Numbered from the stretch's first letter, positions 48,367-57,224 are shown. The stretch is 64,000 nt of DNA from Stenotrophomonas maltophilia (GCA_002387845.1 DGLB01000076.1:13666-77665), one strand, 5' to 3'. Notes: generated from the sequence alone by a model not told the origin. Made by a program: numbers and translations.

Positions 48367-49731
48367 TTGTCGAGCCCCAGCCACGTCGCCGAGACGCCGA
48401 TCACCGACCGCAATGAACTGGTCGCCACGTTGGCCTCCGGCGAGAAGCCCAAGGCGCACTGGCGCATCGGCACCGAACACGAGAAATTCGGCTTCCGCCT
48501 GGATGACCTGCGCCCGCCGAGCTTCGACGGCGAGCGCGGCATCGAGGCGCTGCTCAACGGATTGACCCGCTTCAACTGGCAGCCCGTGCAGGAAGGTGGC
48601 CGCACCATCGCGCTGGTCCGCGATGGCGCGTCGGTGACGCTGGAACCGGCGGGCCAGCTGGAGCTGTCCGGCGCGGCGCTGGAAAGCATCCATCAGACCT
48701 GCGTGGAAACCGGCACCCATCTCAACGAGGTGGCACAGGTGGCGGCGGAACTGCAGCTGGGCTTCCTGGGCATGGGCTTCCAGCCGAAGTGGTCGCGCGC
48801 GGACATGCCGTGGATGCCGAAAGGTCGCTACCGGATCATGCGTGAGTACATGCCCAAGGTGGGTCAGCTGGGCCTGGACATGATGACCCGCACCTGCACG
48901 GTACAGGTGAATCTGGACTACGCCACCGAAGCGGACATGGTGAAGAAGTTCCGCGTGTCGCTGGCGCTGCAGCCGATTGCCACGGCGCTGTTCGCCGATT
49001 CGCCGTTCACCGAGGGCAAGCCGAACGGTTACCTGAGCTATCGCTCGCATATCTGGACCGACACCGATGCGGACCGCACCGGCATGCTGGACTTCGTGTT
49101 CGAAGACGGCTTCGGTTACGAGCGCTACGTGGATTACCTGCTCGACGTGCCGATGTACTTCTCCTACCGCGACGGCGTGTACCACGACGCCAGCGGGCAG
49201 AGCTTCCGCGACTTCATGCAGGGCAAGCTGCCGGTGCTGCCGGGCGCGCTGCCGACGCTGCGCGACTGGTCGGACCACATGACCACCGCATTCCCGGAAG
49301 TGCGCCTGAAGAAGTACCTGGAAATGCGCGGTGCCGACGCCGGCCCGTGGAGCCGCTTGTGCGCACTGCCGGCGTTCTGGGTGGGCCTGCTGTACGACGA
49401 TGCGGCACTGGATGCCGCGTGGGACCTGGTGCGCGATTTCAGCTTGTCCGAGCGCCACGCGCTGCGCGACGGCGTGCCGCGCCAGGCGATGAACCTGCCG
49501 TTCCGCAGCGGCACCGTGCGCGACCTGGCCCGCGAGGCGGTGAAGATCGCAGTGGCCGGCCTGCAGCGTCGCGCCGCATGCAATGCCGACGGCCAGGATG
49601 AAAGCCATTTCCTGGACGTGCTGCAGGAAATCGTCGAGTCCGGCCTGACCCCGGCCGAGCGCAAGCTGGCGCTGTACCACGGCGAGTGGAACCAGAACGT
49701 GGATCCGGTGTTCTCGCAGTTCGCGTACTGA
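48367..49731 (+). CDS. gshA: Glutamate-cysteine ligase, plant/alphaproteobacterial type
   Basis: TTG 48367 is chosen because it opens the conserved SSPSHVAETPITDR sequence of xanthomonad GshA; 454 residues, the usual length. WRIGTEHEKFGFRL, the extended TLEPAGQLELSGA and MTRTCTVQVNLDY are GCS2-family motifs that bind ATP, glutamate and cysteine. It makes gamma-glutamylcysteine, the first step to glutathione, which the formaldehyde-detoxifying enzymes at 57.5-59.5 kb require. No gshB lies nearby. Confidence 0.94.
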   Translation: MSSPSHVAETPITDRNELVATLASGEKPKAHWRIGTEHEKFGFRLDDLRPPSFDGERGIEALLNGLTRFNWQPVQEGGRTIALVRDGASVTLEPAGQLELSGAALESIHQTCVETGTHLNEVAQVAAELQLGFLGMGFQPKWSRADMPWMPKGRYRIMREYMPKVGQLGLDMMTRTCTVQVNLDYATEADMVKKFRVSLALQPIATALFADSPFTEGKPNGYLSYRSHIWTDTDADRTGMLDFVFEDGFGYERYVDYLLDVPMYFSYRDGVYHDASGQSFRDFMQGKLPVLPGALPTLRDWSDHMTTAFPEVRLKKYLEMRGADAGPWSRLCALPAFWVGLLYDDAALDAAWDLVRDFSLSERHALRDGVPRQAMNLPFRSGTVRDLAREAVKIAVAGLQRRAACNADGQDESHFLDVLQEIVESGLTPAERKLALYHGEWNQNVDPVFSQFAY

Positions 49732-49738
49732 CCCATCC

Positions 49739-49767
49739 GGTAGCGCCGGCCGTTGGCCGGCCCTACC
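49739..49767 (+). repeat. GTAG REP palindrome (GCGCCGGCC class)
   Basis: GGTAGCGCCGGCCGTTGGCC then GGCCCTACC; identical in its first 26 bases to the copy at 29428-29453. It lies eight bases after the gshA stop. Confidence 0.88.
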
Positions 49768-49773
49768 GAAAAA

Positions 49774-49797
49774 ACCCCGGCATTGCCGGGGTTTCTC
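49774..49797. terminator. Bidirectional intrinsic terminator
   Basis: ACCCCGGC (49774-49781) pairs with GCCGGGGT (49785-49792) around ATT. A-runs precede and TTTCTCTTT follows, so it can end both gshA and the convergent alcohol dehydrogenase transcript. Confidence 0.85.
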
Positions 49798-49799
49798 TT

Positions 49800-50852
49800 T
49801 CATGCGGCCAGCGTCGCCATGTCGATCACGAAGCGGTAACGCACGTCGTTCTTCGCCATGCGCGCCCAGGCTTCGTTGACGGTCTTGATGTCGATCACTT
49901 CCACGTCGCTGACGATGTTGTGTTCGGCACAGAAGTCCATCATTTCCTGGGTTTCGGCCATGCCGCCGATCGCCGAGCCGGTGACGTGCTTGCGGCCGAA
50001 GATCACGCTGGAGCCGTACAGCGGAGGGTCCAGTTCGGTGATCACGCCGACCAGGCACATCGTGGCATCACGCTTGAGCAGCGACATGTAGGGGTTGGTG
50101 TCGTGGCTGACCGGGATGGTGTTGAGCAGGAAATCGAAGCTGCCCGCATGCGCCTTCATCTGCGCCGGGTCGCGCGAGACCAGCACTTCATCCGCCCCCA
50201 GGCGCTTGGCGTCGGCACCCTTTTCCGGGGTGGTGGTGATCATCACCACGGTCGCGCCCATCGCCTTGGCAAACTTCACGCCCATGTGGCCCAGCCCGCC
50301 CAGGCCGATCACGCCGACCTTCTGGCCCGGACCGACCTTCCAGTGGCGCAGCGGCGAATAGGTGGTGATGCCCGCGCACAGCAGCGGTGCGGCGGCCTTC
50401 AGGTCGAGCTTTTCAGAGACCTTCACCACGAAGCGCTGCTCCACCACCACGTGGTCGGAGTAACCGCCGTAGGTCAGCTGGTCGCTGCCGCGTTCCTTGC
50501 TGTTGTAGGTGTAGGTGGGGCCCTTTTCGCAGTACTGCTCCAGGTCGTGTTCGCAGGCATCGCAATGACGGCACGAGTCGACCATGCAGCCGACGCCGGC
50601 GAAATCGCCGACCTTGAAGCGGGTGACGTTGGCACCGACCTCGGTGACCCGGCCGATGATCTCGTGGCCCGGCACCATCGGGAACAGCGCGCCGCCCCAG
50701 TCGTCGCGGGCCTGGTGCAGGTCGGAGTGGCAGATGCCGCTGTAGAGGATCTGGATGCGCACGTCATCGGCACCGACCGCGCGGCGTTCGAAGGTGAACG
50801 GCACCAGCGGGGCCTGGTTGTCATGCACGGCGTAGCCATGGGCAAGTGACAT
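49800..50852 (-). CDS. NADP-dependent zinc alcohol dehydrogenase (YahK/CAD type)
   Basis: Start at ATG 50852 (MSLAHGYAVHDNQAPLVPF); 350 residues. Catalytic-zinc residues are in SGICHSDLH and PGHEIIG, structural zinc in MVDSCRHCDACEHDLEQYC, and the cofactor motif is GVIGLGGLGHMG. This is the cinnamyl-alcohol/aldehyde reductase branch, mostly NADPH-dependent with broad aldehyde range. It is divergent from a LysR-type regulator at 50957, which probably controls it. Confidence 0.92.
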   Translation of the reverse strand: MSLAHGYAVHDNQAPLVPFTFERRAVGADDVRIQILYSGICHSDLHQARDDWGGALFPMVPGHEIIGRVTEVGANVTRFKVGDFAGVGCMVDSCRHCDACEHDLEQYCEKGPTYTYNSKERGSDQLTYGGYSDHVVVEQRFVVKVSEKLDLKAAAPLLCAGITTYSPLRHWKVGPGQKVGVIGLGGLGHMGVKFAKAMGATVVMITTTPEKGADAKRLGADEVLVSRDPAQMKAHAGSFDFLLNTIPVSHDTNPYMSLLKRDATMCLVGVITELDPPLYGSSVIFGRKHVTGSAIGGMAETQEMMDFCAEHNIVSDVEVIDIKTVNEAWARMAKNDVRYRFVIDMATLAA

Positions 50853-50956
50853 GGGGGACTCCAAGGGTTTGTGGAAAGGCGCTTTACAATACCCCCGTAC
50901 CCGGGCCACCGGGAGTCCCGATATCGGCATGTGTCATCAAGGCAGACTGCACAATC

Positions 50957-51841
50957 ATGGCCACTGACAACCTGACCCACCTTGCCGCCTTTGCGGCGGT
51001 GGCCCGCCACCGCAGCTTCCGCAAGGCGGGGGCCGAGCTGACCCTGTCCACCTCGGCGGTGAGCTACGCGATCCGCGCGCTGGAAGAGCGCCTGGGGGTG
51101 GGGCTGTTCCACCGTACCACCCGCAGCGTGGCCCTCACCGAAGCCGGCCAGCGCCTGCTGGATCGGCTGCAGCCGGCGCTGCACCAGGTGAGCGACGCGC
51201 TGGAGGAAATGAACCACTTCCGCGCCGCCCCGGCCGGTCTGCTGCGGATCAACGCGGCGCGCGCTGCCGTGCCGACCCAGTTGGGGCCACGCCTGACCCG
51301 CTTTCTGCACGCCCACCCGGACGTGCGGCTGGAGCTGACCGAAAACGATGGTCTGGTCGACATCGTCTCCGAAGGCTTCGATGCCGGCGTGCGCCTGCAT
51401 GAGTTCGTGCCCGAAGACATGGTGGCGGTGCCGCTGGGCCGGCCGCTGCGCGGCATGATCGTGGCGTCACCGGCGTATCTGGAACGCCATCCGGCACCGC
51501 AACACCCGCGTGACCTGCTGCAGCACGAATGCATCCGCTTCCGGTTTGCCAGCGGGCACCTGTACAAGTGGCAGTTCGACCGCGACGGCCAGTCGCTGGA
51601 GCTGGACGTGCAGGGCCGGCTGACCCTGAGCGAGCAGACCACCATCATCCGGGCGGTGCTGGACGGCTTCGGCCTGGCGTACGTGCTGGAGGACGCGGCC
51701 CGCCCCTGGCTCGATACCGGCCAGATGCAGGCGGTGCTGGAGGACTGGAGCGAACCGTTCCCGGGCTTCGTGCTGTACTACCCGCGACAGCGGCAGATGT
51801 CCTCGGCGCTGCGTGCGTTCGTGGACATGTTGCATCAGTAG
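50957..51841 (+). CDS. LysR-family transcriptional regulator
   Basis: ATG 50957 (MATDNLTHLAAFAAVARHRSFRKAG); 294 residues. The N-terminal winged HTH (TLSTSAVSYAIRALEERLGVGLFHRTTRSVALTEAG) is of the CrgA/AphB-like type, followed by a periplasmic-binding-like effector domain. The divergent position to the aldehyde/alcohol dehydrogenase is the classical layout for regulator and target. The effector is unknown. Confidence 0.92.
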   Translation: MATDNLTHLAAFAAVARHRSFRKAGAELTLSTSAVSYAIRALEERLGVGLFHRTTRSVALTEAGQRLLDRLQPALHQVSDALEEMNHFRAAPAGLLRINAARAAVPTQLGPRLTRFLHAHPDVRLELTENDGLVDIVSEGFDAGVRLHEFVPEDMVAVPLGRPLRGMIVASPAYLERHPAPQHPRDLLQHECIRFRFASGHLYKWQFDRDGQSLELDVQGRLTLSEQTTIIRAVLDGFGLAYVLEDAARPWLDTGQMQAVLEDWSEPFPGFVLYYPRQRQMSSALRAFVDMLHQ

Positions 51842-52234
51842 TTGGTCGCGCGATCGTGACCATCGCCTCGCGATCATCTCGGTCACTCATCTTCTAGAGG
51901 ATTGCAGGGTTTCGCACTCACAGCGGCATATGCAGCGGCCAGTATCGATGCTGCACTCCATGGACACTGTTGTTGATGGAATCAGACTTTTCTGATGGCG
52001 CGAGCAATCGAGCTCACCGTATGCTCACAACGCTGAATTGCCGTGCTAATTGGTCCGGTCAGCGCTACCGGCAGTGCTCAAGACTTCGGTGATGCCGCGG
52101 CCTCGTACGGTCGCTTTGCTCTGCTGAGCGCGATTGGCATCGCCGGAAAGGTCTATCAGCTGATGGCTAACTGATGAAAGTGCCCCCGGCCCTTACCGGC
52201 TGGGGCGTCTCGCGTACTGAGTCACGGACGAACA
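51842..52234. other. AT-richer intergenic region with a gene remnant
   Basis: About 390 bases with lower GC than the surroundings. It contains the open fragment at 52043-52174 and a hairpin near 52181-52205 (GCCCCCGGC...GGCTGGGGC). A separate frame from about 51976 (beginning MESDFSDGASNRAHRMLTTLN) is broken just before the fragment, consistent with a decayed gene. Confidence 0.5.
52043..52174 (+). pseudogene. Fragment or small ORF before the CPBP protease gene
   Basis: From GTG 52043 a 43-residue frame reads LIGPVSATGSAQDFGDAAAS then YGRFALLSAIGIAGKVYQLMAN and stops at 52172. A stop codon precedes it in frame and there is no ribosome site, so it looks like the surviving C-terminus of a gene whose N-terminus is in another frame (about 51976-52035). 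The Gly/Ala/Ser-rich sequence next to a CPBP protein also allows a bacteriocin-like peptide, but no double-glycine leader is visible. Identity unknown. Confidence 0.35.
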
Positions 52235-52873
52235 ATGAAGAGGCCGCAAGCAACTCCGCAGAACTTTCTGATCACTGCGGCTTTGTGCTGGGCTAGTGTG
52301 GGGTTGGTGGAGCAAGTGTTGCAGGGCATCGGTTTCGGTGCATTCAAGCTGGTGACCGAGTTGGCGGCTTTCGCGTTTCTCGCGGTGATGTTTCCGGAAA
52401 CTCGAAAATGGCAGCGAAACTGGAAGAAGTGCGCACTTGCTGCACTGCTTCCTGTTGGAATGTTCCTCGCATGGCTGTGGCTCTATGCTGATCCGACAGT
52501 TGAGGAAAAAACTGCATGGAAACACGCCGGCGCTGTGGCGGTGGGTATCACATACCTGACAACCGTTGTGGCGGCTCCATTATTTGAGGAGAAGTTGCTG
52601 CGCGGATTGGCGGTTCCAGGGCTGATTGGCATGGCGCCTGCTTGGATCAAGCCCTACGTCAGTGCCGAAGTCTTCGGAGCAGTTGCGATCTCAGTCGTGT
52701 TTGGACTTGCCCATCCCTCATTCGCTTTCCTGGCATTTTTGTTCTCACTCGCACTTTGCTTTCTGTCCATTAGATTAAAATTCACGGCCGTGCAGTGCGC
52801 ATGCGTACACGGTCTGTACAACTGCGCGGTCACCACCTGGTACGCGACTTTGGGGTTTGGTGCCTGGCTCTGA
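52235..52873 (+). CDS. CPBP-family intramembrane metalloprotease (CAAX/Abi type)
   Basis: A 212-residue protein with about six membrane segments. The three family motifs are all present: E118-E119-x-x-x-R123 (FEEKLLR), H160 in FGLAHPS, and H192-x-x-x-N196 (HGLYN). CPBP proteins are relatives of the Rce1 prenyl protease; some serve as immunity proteins for bacteriocins. The codon use is clearly less GC-biased than its neighbours, and it sits next to a gene fragment, which together suggest horizontal acquisition. Substrate unknown. Confidence 0.87.
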   Translation: MKRPQATPQNFLITAALCWASVGLVEQVLQGIGFGAFKLVTELAAFAFLAVMFPETRKWQRNWKKCALAALLPVGMFLAWLWLYADPTVEEKTAWKHAGAVAVGITYLTTVVAAPLFEEKLLRGLAVPGLIGMAPAWIKPYVSAEVFGAVAISVVFGLAHPSFAFLAFLFSLALCFLSIRLKFTAVQCACVHGLYNCAVTTWYATLGFGAWL

Positions 52874-52961
52874 GGTGGTACGGCGGTCTACGCGCACCGA
52901 TATCCGGGCCGACAGCTGCGCGTGTTCCCGGACCGTCTGCGCGCCTCCGAGGCGCGGATCC

Positions 52962-54029
52962 TCATCGCGCCTGCAGCGTGGACGTACCAAAGATCAGCTG
53001 CTGCGCCATCGGGCGGCCGATGAAGCGTTCCGGGAAGATCGGAATGGGCGCGCTGGCGGCCTCCAGCCGCTGCAGCTGATCTGCCTCCAGGCGGATCGAA
53101 AGCGCACCCAGATTGTCCTCGGCCTGCGCCAGCGTGCGCGCACCGATGATCGGCGACGCCACACCCGGCTGCGCCAGTGTCCATGCCAGCGCTACCTGTG
53201 CACGCGAAGCACCCAGCTCGTCAGCGACGCTGCCCACCACATCGGCAATCGCGAGCGAGCGCGCGTTGAGGTGACCGATGGAGGCGATCACGCCCTTGCG
53301 GTCGCCCGAAACGTCTGCGTTGTTGTCGTCGGACAGATCCGCGGCGCTGTATTTGCCGGTAAGAATGCCGCCGCCCAGTGGCGACCACGGCAGCACGCCC
53401 AGGCCCAGCGCCCGGGCCATTGGCAGCAGCTCGTGCTCCACCGTGCGTTCGACCAGGCTGTACTCGATCTGCAGGGCCACCAGCGGCGACCACCCGCGCA
53501 GGTCGGCCAGGATCTGCATCTGCGCCACCCGCCAGGCGGGCGTGTTGCAGATGCCCAGGTACAGCAGTTTGCCGGCCCGCACCAGGTCGTCCAGGGCGCG
53601 CATCACTTCTTCCGGCTGGGTGGTGAAGTCCCAGGCGTGCACGTACATCAGGTCGATGCGGTCGGTATCCAACTGGCGCAGGCTGGTCTCCACCGAACGC
53701 ACCAGGTTGTAGCGGTGGTTGCCGCCGGAATTGATGTTGGCTGCGTCGCGGGCCATGGTGTACTTGGTAGCCAGTACCAGCTGGTCGCGCCTGGCCTTCG
53801 CGAAGCGGCCGAGGATCTGTTCGGCGGCCCCGTTGGTGTAGTTCACCGAGGTGTCGATGAAGTTGCCGCCGCGATCGACGTAGGCGTCGAAGATGCGGCG
53901 GGCCTCGCTTTCGTCCGCACCCCAGCCCCAGTCGGCACCGAAGGTCATGGTGCCCAGCGACAGCGGCGACACGCGCAGGCCGGAACGGCCGAGCAGGCGG
54001 TAGTGGTCCAGTGATGTGGCGGTGTGCAT
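52962..54029 (-). CDS. Aldo/keto reductase
   Basis: ATG 54029 (MHTATSLDHYRLLGRSGLRVS); 355 residues. The catalytic tetrad is visible: Asp in FIDTSVNYTNGAAEQ, Tyr in the same motif, Lys in LATKYTM and His in YVHAWD. PWSPLGGGILTGKY and IIGARTLAQAEDNLGAL bind the NADPH cofactor. It reduces aldehydes or ketones; the actual substrate is not apparent. A divergent AraC-type regulator 116 bases away is the likely controller. Confidence 0.93.
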   Translation of the reverse strand: MHTATSLDHYRLLGRSGLRVSPLSLGTMTFGADWGWGADESEARRIFDAYVDRGGNFIDTSVNYTNGAAEQILGRFAKARRDQLVLATKYTMARDAANINSGGNHRYNLVRSVETSLRQLDTDRIDLMYVHAWDFTTQPEEVMRALDDLVRAGKLLYLGICNTPAWRVAQMQILADLRGWSPLVALQIEYSLVERTVEHELLPMARALGLGVLPWSPLGGGILTGKYSAADLSDDNNADVSGDRKGVIASIGHLNARSLAIADVVGSVADELGASRAQVALAWTLAQPGVASPIIGARTLAQAEDNLGALSIRLEADQLQRLEAASAPIPIFPERFIGRPMAQQLIFGTSTLQAR

Positions 54030-54145
54030 GCGGCAGTTCCCATCGTCAGGTGATGGGGCCATTCTCGGGAAGCCGCCCCGCCAGCCGGTAGAACGCATCT
54101 CCGGCATGCTTGCACGATTGTCCAGGCGTGGTCGATGATGCGGCC

Positions 54146-55030
54146 ATGACCGCGCTGCTTACCTTCCGCGAAGCCATTGCCCGCCATGCGCCGGGTGACG
54201 GCACCTTCGCCACCGCATTGCCGGGCGTGACCCTGATCCGCTGCGCCAACCCCACGCTGCCGATGCCGGTGATCTACGAACCCACCGTGTGCTTCGTGGC
54301 GCAGGGGCGCAAGCGCGCGGCCTTGGGCGAGCGGGTGTTTCACTACGATCCGGCCAGCTATCTGGTGGCCACGGTGGGGTTGCCGGTGATGGGTGCGGTG
54401 GTGGAGGCCAGTGAAGCCGCCCCGTATCTGTGCATGCAGCTGGATCTTGATGTGCCGCTGCTGGGCGAGCTGACACTTCAGCATCCTCGCCAGGTGCCGA
54501 CGGCGATCGATGACAGCGCCGGGCTCACCCTGGGCGCGATGACATCGCCGGTGCTGGACGCAGCCACCCGGCTGCTGAATCTGCTCGACACGCCGCAGGA
54601 TATCGCTCCCTTGGCCCCCCTGGCGCTGCGCGAACTGCTCTACCGCCTGATCAGCAGCGAGCGCGGTGACGTCTTCCACCACATGGCGCGCACCGATACG
54701 CGCCAGGCGCAGATCGCCCGCGCCATCCTGTGGTTGCGCGCAAACTACCGCGATGCCAGCCGCATCGACACACTGGCCGAGATGGCGGGCATGAGCCGTT
54801 CCAGCTTCCACGCACACTTCAAGGCGGTAACCGCGATGAGTCCACTGGATTTCCGTGGGCAGCTGCGCATGCAGGAAGCCCGGCGGCTGATGGTGGGCGA
54901 GGGGCTGGATGCGGCTACCGCCGGTCATCGGGTGGGCTATGACAGTCCCTCGCAGTTCAGCCGCGAGTACGCGCGCCTTTTTGGCCTGCCGCCTGCCCGC
55001 GACGCGCAGCGGTTGCGGCAGCCGGATTGA
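54146..55030 (+). CDS. AraC-family regulator with AraC_N domain
   Basis: ATG 54146 (MTALLTFREAIARHAPGDG); 294 residues. The N-terminal half matches the AraC_N type (LIRCANPTLPMPVIYEPTVCFVAQGRKRAALGERVFHYDPASYLV), as in YqhC, which controls an aldehyde reductase in E. coli. The C-terminal double HTH includes EMAGMSRSSFHAHFKAVTAMSP and VGYDSPSQFSREYARLFG. Divergent from the aldo/keto reductase: same layout as yqhC with its reductase targets, which supports an aldehyde-responsive pair (inference). Confidence 0.92.
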   Translation: MTALLTFREAIARHAPGDGTFATALPGVTLIRCANPTLPMPVIYEPTVCFVAQGRKRAALGERVFHYDPASYLVATVGLPVMGAVVEASEAAPYLCMQLDLDVPLLGELTLQHPRQVPTAIDDSAGLTLGAMTSPVLDAATRLLNLLDTPQDIAPLAPLALRELLYRLISSERGDVFHHMARTDTRQAQIARAILWLRANYRDASRIDTLAEMAGMSRSSFHAHFKAVTAMSPLDFRGQLRMQEARRLMVGEGLDAATAGHRVGYDSPSQFSREYARLFGLPPARDAQRLRQPD

Positions 55031-55086
55031 GCACTGCGGTGGCGGCGTGTTAGCGTGCCGCCGGGCACAACGCCCGTCTGACAGGG

Positions 55087-55497
55087 ATGTCCATGAACCG
55101 CGTGTTTGTTCTGCTGATGATTCTCAGCCTGCTGGGCGGTGTGTTGCATGCGAAGCGCACCTTCTTCCCGACCCGTGCGCAGCAGGCTGAAGCGCTGATG
55201 GCCAATCCGATCCCGGCGACACCTGCGGCCCAGGTGACCGGCCCCGCCGTCGATGTCTACGGGCGCACCGGTTGCGGCTTCACCCGCCGCATGCTGGCCG
55301 ACCTGCAGAGCGCCGGGATTCCGGTGCGCTACTACGACATCGACGTGCCGGCGATTGAGGCGCAGTTCGACAGCCGGTTCCGCCACGCCGGGCTGCTGCG
55401 CAACGGCATGTATGAGTTGCCGGTGGTGGAAGTGGGCGGGCAGGCGTTGGCACGGCCCTCATCCGATTCGGTGGCCTACCGGTTCCGTACCCGCTGA
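55087..55497 (+). CDS. Membrane-anchored glutaredoxin-like protein
   Basis: A 136-residue protein starting at ATG 55087 (or 55093). Residues 3-22 form an uncleaved-looking hydrophobic helix, a linker follows, and residues 54-130 form a glutaredoxin fold with C63-G-F-T66, a single-cysteine (CxxS/T) active site, and the cis-proline in YELPVVEVGG. A periplasmic orientation is likely. Monothiol active sites are associated with glutathione or iron-sulfur handling in cytosolic glutaredoxins; for a membrane form the role is unknown. Its 3' end overlaps the convergent DUF1835 gene by 22 bases. Confidence 0.8.
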   Translation: MSMNRVFVLLMILSLLGGVLHAKRTFFPTRAQQAEALMANPIPATPAAQVTGPAVDVYGRTGCGFTRRMLADLQSAGIPVRYYDIDVPAIEAQFDSRFRHAGLLRNGMYELPVVEVGGQALARPSSDSVAYRFRTR

Positions 55498-56273
55498 CGG
55501 ACGTCGATACTCCAATCCCACCAGCCCTGCGGAAGCGGCGAGCGACGTTCCACCCTTCCGGCCTGGATCAACGCACGCAGCCGTGCGGCGAAGAAGAAAT
55601 CGCCGATCACGTGGCGGGGTTCGCAGCGTCCCATCGCTTCGCCGACCACGCGGCTGGCCCGCGTCCACACCGACGGGCAGCACGCCAACAGCAGTGCGTC
55701 GTGGCAGTCGATGGGGCGGAAGTGCAGGGTGCCGTCGGCGTCGCGTTGGCGGATCGGCTCCGGGCGTGCGGCAATCGCCAGATACTCGGCGGCCAGTGCG
55801 GCAACGGTTGCGCGTGGCAGGGGCTCCGCCGCCGGCGCGAACGCGGCCAGGGCGTCCGGAGGATGGCAGGCGACCGCCTCGTAACCCCCTTCGAACGTCG
55901 GCACCGGAATCTGCCACAAGGTGGCGCGCGTGCCTTGCAGGAAGTGACAGGCCATGCGCAGCAGCACATGGTCCGACGCACCCGCGCTGATCCACAGCAT
56001 CACCCGTCCGGGCACCTGGCACCGCCGCTGCAGTTCACGCCAGCGTGTGAACACGCAATCGCTTTCGTCGATCGTGAACTCCTCGTCCTGCGTGTGCGGC
56101 GGCGGCAGGAATACCGTTCGCAGAAAGTCGAGCCGCTCGGCGGAGCTGCCCAACGGGCCGATGCACAGCACATCATTGAGGATGAAGACTTCGCCGCGCA
56201 TCCTGCCGGCGGCAAGGGCGACCTTGAGCGAGCCGGCGGCGCTGTGGCCGTCGACAACATGGATGTCCTGCAT
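55476..56273 (-). CDS. DUF1835/DUF3658-type protein
   Basis: A 265-residue soluble protein. The N-terminal IHVVDGHSAAGSLKVALAAGRMRGEVFILNDVLCIGPL is the DUF1835 signature, and the C-terminal part (HVIGDFFFAARLRALIQAGRVERR) fits DUF3658. The family has no established function and is scattered across bacteria. No signal peptide. The neighbouring genes give no hint of its role. Confidence 0.8.
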   Translation of the reverse strand: MQDIHVVDGHSAAGSLKVALAAGRMRGEVFILNDVLCIGPLGSSAERLDFLRTVFLPPPHTQDEEFTIDESDCVFTRWRELQRRCQVPGRVMLWISAGASDHVLLRMACHFLQGTRATLWQIPVPTFEGGYEAVACHPPDALAAFAPAAEPLPRATVAALAAEYLAIAARPEPIRQRDADGTLHFRPIDCHDALLLACCPSVWTRASRVVGEAMGRCEPRHVIGDFFFAARLRALIQAGRVERRSPLPQGWWDWSIDVRQRVRNR

Positions 56274-56320
56274 GTGCCTGTCCTCTGGACGGTGTGCAGG
56301 ATGTCTCCCCCGGGGTCATG

Positions 56321-56740
56321 CTACTCCTGGTACCCGGACGAGGCGACTTCGTCGTAACCCCGGTTGAGGAACTGCAGCAGGCAGAAGCCGTGGCCGAAGG
56401 GATCGGCCAACAGGGCGATGCGACCCCAGGCGTGTTCGGCCGGTGCTTTCTCCACGCGCGCCCCGGCGACGGTGGCGCGGAGCAGGGCGGCGTCCAGATC
56501 TTCGACCACCCAGTCCAGATGAATCGGGGTCCAGTGCCGGCGGTAGTCGCGCCGGTCGCGGACCTGCGCGGTGGCGCAGCTGCCCGCGTGTTTGACCAGC
56601 AGGTAGATCGGCGCAGGCCCGCCCAGCAGTTCCACGCCGTCGGCACCGAACCGGCGGCCCGGGCGCAGTCCAAAAGCGCGGGTATAGAAGGCTTCCGCCG
56701 TATCGAGCACATCCACGTCGATGTTGACCAGAAAATCCAT
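56321..56740 (-). CDS. VOC-superfamily (glyoxalase/bleomycin-resistance fold) protein
   Basis: A 139-residue protein starting MDFLVNIDVDVLDTAEAFYTRAFGLRPGRRFG. The second half contains HLDWVVEDLDAALLRATVAGARVEKAP and LLADPFGHGFCLLQF, normal for VOC proteins. Potential metal ligands are the first-module D/H and the final E-like position, but they are not clear enough to predict an enzyme. Same strand as the DUF1835 gene, 47 bases upstream of it. Confidence 0.83.
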   Translation of the reverse strand: MDFLVNIDVDVLDTAEAFYTRAFGLRPGRRFGADGVELLGGPAPIYLLVKHAGSCATAQVRDRRDYRRHWTPIHLDWVVEDLDAALLRATVAGARVEKAPAEHAWGRIALLADPFGHGFCLLQFLNRGYDEVASSGYQE

Positions 56741-56856
56741 GTCGCTGCCCGCCCTTTAGTCATGGGAGTCCCGTGATTCAGCCGCCTCCTGTCCGCTGCC
56801 AACGGGGTAGGGTAAGGTGACCGACATCTGCGAGATGTTCAACTGAGGATGACGCG

Positions 56857-57108
56857 ATGCGTTTCCTGCTTGCCGGGCTGAACTCGCCTGCCGCGAAGCG
56901 GTGGGCGGCACTGATCGGGTTTGGAACACTGCTGTTGTTCGTGCTGAACCCCGAACTGCTGTCCGGGATTCTGCTGGTCGACATGATCGGCATTGATGTG
57001 TTCCTGCTGCTGCTGGCCATCCAGTTTCGCCAGTATTGGGCAGCGTTTGATACCTGGGTGCTGCACCCGCTCTGCAGTCGGATACGAAGCCTGTTTACCG
57101 GTCGCTGA
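56857..57108 (+). CDS. Small two-helix membrane protein
   Basis: An 83-residue protein with two hydrophobic segments (about residues 17-41 and 46-58) and basic ends, so it should sit in the inner membrane. ATG 56857 has GAGGA eleven bases before it. I do not recognise a family. The good composition and clean start support a real gene. Confidence 0.7.
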   Translation: MRFLLAGLNSPAAKRWAALIGFGTLLLFVLNPELLSGILLVDMIGIDVFLLLLAIQFRQYWAAFDTWVLHPLCSRIRSLFTGR

Positions 57109-57118
57109 AAGGCGGCCA

Positions 57119-57141
57119 GGTAGAGCGGGGCTTGCCCCGCT
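57119..57141 (+). repeat. GTAG REP palindrome (GAGCGGGGC class)
   Basis: GGTAGAGCGGGGCTTGCCCC then GCT: a GTAG box with a GCGGGGC/GCCCCGC stem, a variant of the GAGCCGGGC class with compensatory changes. Confidence 0.75.
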
Positions 57142-57186
57142 GAACGCGTGAACAGGCCCGTTTGCATCCCAGAGTTTGCCCGGGTG

Positions 57187-57205
57187 TATACTATCCCCCA
57201 GTATA
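57187..57205. promoter_or_regulatory. FrmR operator of the formaldehyde operon
   Basis: TATACTATCCCCCAGTATA has inverted ATACT/AGTAT arms around a C-run. This fits the CsoR/RcnR/FrmR class of operator, which has a G/C tract flanked by AT-rich arms. It lies 20 bases before the frmR start, where it would overlap the promoter. Confidence 0.75.
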
Positions 57206-57224
57206 GTTCAGGTCCGGTCTGCCC

